Assembly (NCBI RefSeq): GCF_026341035.1
Contig: NZ_JAPEOQ010000001.1
Span: 4,464,001-4,528,000, forward strand
DNA length: 64,000 bases
DNA from: Streptomyces sp. NBC_01016
GTDB lineage: Bacteria > Actinomycetota > Actinomycetes > Streptomycetales > Streptomycetaceae
Direction: 5' to 3'
How positions within the stretch are numbered: the stretch's first letter is position 1; each line of letters begins with the position of its first letter. Below are positions 59,176-64,000 of the stretch, piece by piece. The position numbers were made by a program, and so were the translations under genes. The notes under the pieces are model-generated. The model was not told the origin of the DNA. It did not search any database and saw nothing but the letters and a program-made list of their open reading frames with translations.

Positions 59176-60671
59176 ACGCACACCCCGAACCGGCGGCAAC
59201 AGCAGGCCCGTTGAAGCCGGAGTTCCCCGAGGGCCTGCCCGTCGGAGACACCTGGCTGCCGACCCCCGCGAGCGAGGACGTGCGCTTCCCGTACGACGGG
59301 TCGGTCATCGGCCACGCGCCCGTCGGCGACACGGCGCTGGCCCGGCGCGCGCTGGACGAGGCGGTCGCGGTCCGTACCCGGGTCGGCGCGCTCCCCTCGC
59401 ACATCCGCAGCTCGGCCCTGCAGTCGACGCACGACGCGATCGCCGCCCGCCGCGCCGACTTCGAGCACCTCCTCGTCCTGGAAACGGGAAAACCCCTGGT
59501 CGACTGCCGGGTGGAGGTGGACCGTACGCTCCTGACGCTGCGCACGTCCGCCGAGGAAGTGGCCCGGCTGCACGGCGAGACGGTGCCGCTCGACCTGCTG
59601 CCCTCCGGCGAGGGACTGCTCGGCTTCTGGACCCGCAAGCCGATCGGCGTCGTGGTCGGCATCGCCGGCTTCAACTACCCGCTCCTCCTCGCCGCGCACA
59701 AGCTCGCTCCGTCGGTCGCGGCCGGCTGCCCGGTCATCGCCAAGCCGGCCCCGCAGACGCCGCTGGCCACGCTGTGGCTCGTGCACCTGCTGCGCGAGGC
59801 GCTGAGTGGGGCAGGGGCGCCGCGGGCGGCGGTGCAACTGGTGACCGGAGGCCCGGAGGTGGGCGAGACTCTCACCACCGACCGCCGTATCGGTGCGGTG
59901 TCCTTCACCGGCTCCGCCGCCGTGGGCCACCGCATCGCCAAGGACGCGGCCCCCACCAAGACGCTCCTCGAACTCGGCTCCAACGCCGCCCTGGTGGTGG
60001 CCGCCGACGCCGACCTCGACGCCGCGGCCGACGCCGTCGTCCGGGGCGGCTACTACGCCTCGGGGCAGGCCTGTATCAGCGTGCAGCGGGTCATCGTGGA
60101 GGAGGCGGTGCGCGAGGAGTTCGTGACCCGCCTGACGGCCCGCATCCCGGACATCACGACGGGCGACCCACGCGCCCCCGAGACACGTGTCTCGGCCCTC
60201 ATCGACGAGGGGGCTGCCTCCCGCGTCCGTACGTGGGTGGAAGAAGCGGTGAAGTCGGGCGCGACGCTCGCGGTCGGCGGCGGGGCGGCGGGCGGCGTGC
60301 TGGAGCCCACGCTCCTGCTCGACCCGGACCCCGACCTCGCCGTCTGGAGCGAGGAGATCTTCGGCCCGGTGGTGTGCCTCCGCTCGGTCCCGGACATGGA
60401 CGCGGCGTTCGCCCTGGTCAACGACTCGCGATACGGCCTCCACGCCAGCGTCTACACCGCGTCCCTGGACACCGCGTTCGCCGCGGTGGACCGCCTGGAG
60501 GCGGGCGGCGTGGTCGTCAACGAGGTCCCCGGCTTCCGCTCCGACACCATGCCGTACGGCGGCGTGAAGGACTCGGGGGCGGGCCGCGAGGGGCCGCGGT
60601 TCGCGATCGACGAACTCACGGTGACCCGCATGGCAGTGATCCGCCCGAGCACGACGAAGAAGGACCGGTGA
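59172..60671 (+). CDS. Aldehyde dehydrogenase
   Basis: The 499-residue enzyme has VVVGIAGFNYPLLLAAHKLAP, SFTGSAAVGHRIA, general-base Glu in LLELGSNAALV, nucleophilic Cys in YYASGQACISVQR, and FGPVVCLRSV. The GSNAA and GQACIS motifs suggest the lactaldehyde/semialdehyde-type branch of the family. GTG 59172 overlaps the ABC ATPase stop by four bases, which ties the enzyme to the imported compound. The SDR downstream starts 4 bases later. Confidence 0.92.
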   Translation: MNAHPEPAATAGPLKPEFPEGLPVGDTWLPTPASEDVRFPYDGSVIGHAPVGDTALARRALDEAVAVRTRVGALPSHIRSSALQSTHDAIAARRADFEHLLVLETGKPLVDCRVEVDRTLLTLRTSAEEVARLHGETVPLDLLPSGEGLLGFWTRKPIGVVVGIAGFNYPLLLAAHKLAPSVAAGCPVIAKPAPQTPLATLWLVHLLREALSGAGAPRAAVQLVTGGPEVGETLTTDRRIGAVSFTGSAAVGHRIAKDAAPTKTLLELGSNAALVVAADADLDAAADAVVRGGYYASGQACISVQRVIVEEAVREEFVTRLTARIPDITTGDPRAPETRVSALIDEGAASRVRTWVEEAVKSGATLAVGGGAAGGVLEPTLLLDPDPDLAVWSEEIFGPVVCLRSVPDMDAAFALVNDSRYGLHASVYTASLDTAFAAVDRLEAGGVVVNEVPGFRSDTMPYGGVKDSGAGREGPRFAIDELTVTRMAVIRPSTTKKDR

Positions 60672-60675
60672 CACG

Positions 60676-61470
60676 GTGACGACGCAGGAACCCACGCAAC
60701 CCACGGACTACGCGGCCCTGTTCCGCCTCGACGGACGCAAAGCGGTCGTGGTGGGCGCGGGCGGCGGCATCGGCCGGGAGAGCGCCCTGGCGCTGGCCGC
60801 GCACGGCGCGCAGGTGGTGTGCGCGGACCGCGACCTCAAGGCGGCCGAGGAGACGGCGTCGATGGGCACGGGCATGTCGGCGTACGCCCTGGACGTCCTG
60901 GACACGGACGCGGTGACGCACGCGGCCGAGGACCTCGACCCGGTCGACATCCTCGTCTTCACCGCCGCGACGAACGTCCGCAAGCGCCTCCTCGACTACA
61001 CATCCGAGGAGTTCGACCGGGTCGTCTCCCTCAACCTGCGCGCATCCTTCGACCTGGTGCGGGCGTTCGGGCGCGGCATGGCGGAGCGCGGCCGGGGCAG
61101 CATCATCGGCTTCAGCTCGATCCGCGCGGTGACGGTGGAGCCGGGCCAGGGCGTGTACGCGGCGACCAAGGCGGGCCTCGTCCAGCTCGCGCGCACGGCG
61201 GCGGCCGAACTGGGCCCGGCCGGCGTGCGCGTGAACACCATCGCGCCGGGCGTCGTGTCGACCCCCTTGACCGCACAGATCCGCGCGGTACCGGAGTGGT
61301 CCGACGCCTACGCCTCCAAGAGCGCCCTGGGCCGCTGGTCCCGCCCCGACGAACTGGCAGGCGCAGTCGTCTACTTGGCCTCCGACGCATCGTCCTTTGT
61401 GACGGGTAGTCAACTCTTCGTGGACGGCGGCTGGACGGCGATCGACGGCCGCTACACGCCGCCCAGCTGA
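60676..61470 (+). CDS. Short-chain dehydrogenase/reductase
   Basis: The 264-residue protein has the SDR cofactor motif VVVGAGGGIGRESA, a variant of NNAG (FTAATN), catalytic Ser in IIGFSSIRA, YAATKAG, and the end VTGSQLFVDGGWTAID. It interconverts an alcohol and a ketone or aldehyde with NAD(P). It is the last gene of the importer-aldehyde dehydrogenase operon. A GC-rich hairpin follows. Confidence 0.92.
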   Translation: MTTQEPTQPTDYAALFRLDGRKAVVVGAGGGIGRESALALAAHGAQVVCADRDLKAAEETASMGTGMSAYALDVLDTDAVTHAAEDLDPVDILVFTAATNVRKRLLDYTSEEFDRVVSLNLRASFDLVRAFGRGMAERGRGSIIGFSSIRAVTVEPGQGVYAATKAGLVQLARTAAAELGPAGVRVNTIAPGVVSTPLTAQIRAVPEWSDAYASKSALGRWSRPDELAGAVVYLASDASSFVTGSQLFVDGGWTAIDGRYTPPS

Positions 61471-61481
61471 TCGGCGCGGGT

Positions 61482-61509
61482 GCACCGGGGAGGGCACGGT
61501 CTCCGGTGC
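61482..61509 (+). terminator. GC-rich hairpin after the importer operon
   Basis: GCACCGG (61482-61488) pairs with CCGGTGC (61503-61509), extended by GAG/CTC inside, 12 bases after the SDR stop. There is no T-run, but its place at the end of a seven-gene operon suits a terminator. Confidence 0.45.
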
Positions 61510-61614
61510 GCCGGTCATTGACCTGGAGCCGGAGCTCTGGCGCGATGGATCGCCAGCCGTGCGGGCCAGGACAGCGCTCCAGGGCCTGTTGCGAGAGCGG
61601 ATCTCGGTGCTCCA

Positions 61615-61639
61615 TGCCATTACCTGGGAGGTAATGGCA
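61615..61639. promoter_or_regulatory. Perfect palindrome TGCCATTACCT/AGGTAATGGCA
   Basis: Perfect 11-base arms with a 3-base centre lie 78 bases upstream of the NTF2-like gene. ATTACCT/AGGTAAT symmetry is seen in operators of HxlR-type regulators. No HxlR gene is in the window, so the binder would be encoded elsewhere; an RNA hairpin is the alternative. Confidence 0.55.
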
Positions 61640-61716
61640 CCGCTCTGTAGGCACTGGCGAGAATGGTGATCTCGCCGCGTCAGTCAGACACGGATGTCGG
61701 ATCGGAGTGATCAGTC

Positions 61717-62172
61717 GTGTCCATCACCGCACCTGCGACCACCCGCGCTGTGTTGGAGGAGCTGTTGCGCCGGATCGGCGAGGGCGATCCTGAGCGCATT
61801 GCCGAGATGTATGCCGAGCGGGGCGACTGGAAGCTGGACTGGCCAGAGGCCGAGTACGGTCGGACTGCCACCCCATGGATCCGCCACCGTTCCACGCGTG
61901 CCGATGCCGCCGCTCACTACCGCGAGCTCGCCGAGCACCACGTGCCTGGGGAGGCGGCCACCGAGATCGAGCGCATCCTCATCGACGGCAACGACGCGGT
62001 CGTGCTCGGCGAGATCCGTCAGACCGCCCGCTCCACCGGACGTGCCTATCGCGCTCGGTTCGCTTTGCACGTCACTGTCGAAGACGCCCTTGTCACCAGG
62101 CACCACGTCTACGAAGACAGCCTTGCCGTCGCCCAGGCATTCGACACGAAGGGGTCAAGTGAGGATCGGTGA
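61717..62172 (+). CDS. SnoaL/NTF2-like protein
   Basis: The 151-residue protein has the NTF2-like fold pattern: an N-terminal helix AVLEELLRRIGEGDPERIAEMYAERGDW, RADAAAHYRELAEHH and strands TEIERILIDGNDAVVLGEI and RFALHVTVEDALVTRHHVYED. Members act as cyclases, isomerases or ligand-binding proteins; no function can be set here. GTG 61717 follows GGAG. A perfect palindrome in its leader suggests regulation. Confidence 0.8.
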   Translation: MSITAPATTRAVLEELLRRIGEGDPERIAEMYAERGDWKLDWPEAEYGRTATPWIRHRSTRADAAAHYRELAEHHVPGEAATEIERILIDGNDAVVLGEIRQTARSTGRAYRARFALHVTVEDALVTRHHVYEDSLAVAQAFDTKGSSEDR

Positions 62173-62260
62173 GGCATCAGTGAAGTGGTCCGGCGCAGCC
62201 GCTCGTTGAGGGCTGCGGTCAGCGCTGCCGCCTCGTCGAGTGCGTGGGGCCGGCTCTGCG

Positions 62261-63343
62261 TCACGCGCTCTGCCGGGCGCTGGGGAGGGTCGGCAGGACG
62301 TGGGTCAGGAGGAAGTCGAGGAAGAGGTCGGGCCGCTTGTAGGCGGCGAAGTGGCCGGTGTCCTCGATCAGGGTGAATTCCTTGACCGGTGCCTGGACGT
62401 CGTCGAAGAAGGCGCGGGCGCGTGCCGGTGTGTTCACCAGGTCGCAGGCGCCCTGGACGACGAAGAACGGGACGTCGAACCGGGTGCCGTCCGCCCAGTC
62501 GTCGAGAGAGGCGGTGGCGGGCAGTACGGCCGCGGAGGCCATGAAGCTCTTGAAGAAGGTGCCGATCTCGCGCAGGGAGTGCAGCGGCGAGTACCACAGC
62601 GACTTCATTACCACGGACTTCATCGCGGCGAAGGTGTGCGGGTCGGTGGCGGAGGCGAAGCGGCTGAAGTGGCTGAACTGCTGGGCGTTCCAGACGCTTT
62701 GGTCGGGTCCCATATCGCGTACAGCGGCCAGTTCCTTCTTCTTGCCCGCACGCTCGAGCCGGTCCAGCGCGGCGTAGTAGTCGGAGGTGTCCCGGCCGCC
62801 GTCGAAGATCTTCTGGTCGGTCCCGATGTACGCGTCGACCAGGTCGGGGCGGCTGCGCGCGATGCGCATCGCCACGGCGCTGCCGAAGGAGCATCCCAGC
62901 AGGACGACCCGTTGCACACCGAGGCGCTCCCTTATGTGCTCCACCACTTCGACCGCGTCCCGCAGCAGCCGCTCGAACGTCATCTCGCCCTGCCCCTTCG
63001 CGCCGGAGCGGCGCAGGGTCTTTCCGGTGCCGCGCATGTCCCAGCGCACCAGGGTGACGTGCCGCTCCCAGTCGCGGGAGATATTGGCCAGGATCGAGTT
63101 GGACGAGCCGGGACCGCCGTGCAGTTCGACCACGACCGGGTTGGCGCGGTCCTCGCCCCGGACGCAGAGCCACTGGTCGAGTCCGCCGATCCGGGTGAAG
63201 TACTGCTCGTCGATGCCCTGGTCGGCGGTGATGCGCAGACGGCGGGCGTTGCCGGAACGGACGATCGCACGGCGTGTGAGGAGACCGGCTACAGGGACGG
63301 CGACGGTGACGGCTGCGGCGGCGGGAATGACGATGCCAAGCAT
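62261..63343 (-). CDS. Alpha/beta hydrolase, proline-iminopeptidase-like
   Basis: The 360-residue protein has the HGGPG oxyanion motif (VVVELHGGPGSSN), the DMRGTGKT segment, the nucleophile elbow LLGCSFGSAVA and a terminal catalytic His in IEDTGHFAAYKRPD. These are features of peptidase family S33. A hydrophobic N-terminus of about 25 residues could be a membrane anchor or signal. It is divergent from the TetR gene at 63482, with two operator-like repeats between them. Confidence 0.88.
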   Translation of the reverse strand: MLGIVIPAAAAVTVAVPVAGLLTRRAIVRSGNARRLRITADQGIDEQYFTRIGGLDQWLCVRGEDRANPVVVELHGGPGSSNSILANISRDWERHVTLVRWDMRGTGKTLRRSGAKGQGEMTFERLLRDAVEVVEHIRERLGVQRVVLLGCSFGSAVAMRIARSRPDLVDAYIGTDQKIFDGGRDTSDYYAALDRLERAGKKKELAAVRDMGPDQSVWNAQQFSHFSRFASATDPHTFAAMKSVVMKSLWYSPLHSLREIGTFFKSFMASAAVLPATASLDDWADGTRFDVPFFVVQGACDLVNTPARARAFFDDVQAPVKEFTLIEDTGHFAAYKRPDLFLDFLLTHVLPTLPSARQSA

Positions 63344-63381
63344 GGAGACCTCCAGAAGCTGTGGTTATGGACCCAATAACC

Positions 63382-63422
63382 GTGTACGTGATACGCCATT
63401 CATTGTTGTGTATGTTATACGC
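63382..63422. promoter_or_regulatory. Direct pair of TetR-operator-like elements
   Basis: GTGTACGTGATACGC (63382-63396) and GTGTATGTTATACGC (63408-63422) are near-identical and 26 bases apart. Each is itself partly symmetrical (GTA..TAC or GTAT..ATAC). They lie between the divergent hydrolase and TetR genes in a locally AT-richer stretch and are probably the TetR binding sites. Confidence 0.6.
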
Positions 63423-63481
63423 AGTTGTTGGGTGGAGGGCAATACCCCAGGGTGTCCGTCCGCGGAAAGGAGGCCGGGGCC

Positions 63482-64000
63482 GTGCCGGCGAACAAGGAGA
63501 ACAGTCGGGATCCGGGCGCCAGCCTCGCGCTGCTGTGGGGCGAGGGGGACAGCCGTCCGCGACGGGGCCCGAAACCGAAGTTCACGCCCGCTCAAGTGGC
63601 CCTCGGCGGTGTCGAGATCGCCGACGCCGAAGGGCTGGAGTCCCTCTCCATGCAGCGGGTGGCCGAGCTGCTCGGGGTCACCACGATGGCCCTCTACCGT
63701 TACGTCCCCGGCAAGCCCGACCTCATCGACCTGATGGTCGACACGGTGCTCAGCGACCCGCCCGACCTCGACCGCGTCCCGGACGGCTGGCGCCCCCGTC
63801 TCGAAGCCTGGGCCCGTGCCTGCCGGCACGTCTACCGCGCCCACCCCTGGATCCTGACCGCGACGGGCCTACGGCGCCACGCGATGGGCCCGCACCAGGT
63901 GGCCTGGTTGGATGCGGCCCTTGCCGCCCTCGAACCGACAGGGCTCAGTGCCCGCCACCGCCACGACGCCGCCATCCTCGTCCTGAGCCTGGTACGCAAC
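63482..64000 (+). CDS. TetR-family transcriptional regulator, 3-prime end cut by window
   Basis: The first 173 residues are present; no stop is reached. After a basic stretch SRPRRGPKPKFTPAQV comes the TetR HTH: GGVEIADAEGLESLSMQRVAELLGVTTMALYRYVPGKPDLIDLMVDTVL. The following DGWRPRLEAWARACRHVYRAHPW is typical of TetR proteins with the tetracycline-repressor-like C-terminal domain. GTG 63482 has a strong AAAGGAGG site; GTG 63452 is in frame but has none. It probably represses the divergent hydrolase. Confidence 0.92.
   Translation, partial: MPANKENSRDPGASLALLWGEGDSRPRRGPKPKFTPAQVALGGVEIADAEGLESLSMQRVAELLGVTTMALYRYVPGKPDLIDLMVDTVLSDPPDLDRVPDGWRPRLEAWARACRHVYRAHPWILTATGLRRHAMGPHQVAWLDAALAALEPTGLSARHRHDAAILVLSLVRN

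Noticed and set aside
1..64000. tRNA, rRNA, insertion sequences, prophage or integration sites
   Set aside because: I found no cloverleaf-type sequence, transposase or integrase reading frame. A covariance search would be needed to exclude small RNA genes.

Overview
The window reads as a chromosomal segment of a Streptomyces-like actinomycete. GC content is very high throughout, many genes start with GTG, purine-rich Shine-Dalgarno sequences are common, ATGA/GTGA overlaps are frequent, and lipoproteins, GntR, TetR, MarR and PadR regulators and C-terminally wired catabolic operons are dense. No rRNA, tRNA, CRISPR array, insertion sequence or prophage was recognised. Both ends cut a gene: a MarR regulator on the left and a TetR regulator on the right.

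Layout. 0-3 kb: a 2,4-dienoyl-CoA-reductase-type flavoenzyme divergent from a MarR regulator, then a PadR regulator. 3-6.3 kb: a PTS-type dihydroxyacetone kinase operon dhaK-dhaL-dhaM followed by a fibronectin-III lipoprotein with chitin-regulon-like operators. 6.3-7.0 kb: gene-free, structured DNA. 7-9.5 kb: a MarR-controlled isochorismatase-like/metallo-hydrolase pair and a decayed GH43 glycosidase. 9.5-16.8 kb: a PucR regulator, an NfeD/flotillin pair, a TetR regulator, an unusual Mrr nuclease-TerD fusion and a methyltransferase. 16.8-21.4 kb: a sulfide-oxidation operon (SQR, persulfide dioxygenase-rhodanese, TauE, GntR) with palindromic operators. 21.5-26 kb: a phosphotransferase, an enolase-superfamily enzyme, a hydrolase and an ArsR-like regulator. 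26-30 kb: a tripartite tricarboxylate transporter (tctCBA) and a TetR regulator. 30-34.5 kb: an amino-acid ABC importer with a PLP enzyme and a VOC protein. 34.7-36.8 kb: a bleomycin-hydrolase-type peptidase and a hypothetical gene.

36.8-50.3 kb is the most interesting part: a flavin reductase, AraC regulator, APC permease, FixJ-type two-component system, an acyl-CoA-dehydrogenase-like flavin monooxygenase, a small IacB-like protein and an SDR, then a MerR/MFS pair, an aldehyde dehydrogenase and a TPQ copper amine oxidase. Taken together they suggest a route from an arylalkylamine such as tryptamine, through aldehyde and acid, to ring hydroxylation, in the manner of the indole-3-acetate (iac) pathway but without its Rieske dioxygenase. 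50.3-61.5 kb holds a second catabolic island under a FadR-type GntR regulator: amidase, regulator and amine/amino-acid oxidase in one direction, and a five-gene peptide-type ABC importer with an aldehyde dehydrogenase and an SDR in the other, sharing one symmetrical promoter region. 61.5-64 kb: an NTF2-like protein, a proline-iminopeptidase-like hydrolase and a TetR regulator.

Functions are inferred from recognisable motifs and gene context. The iac assignment, the operator assignments and most substrates are inference.
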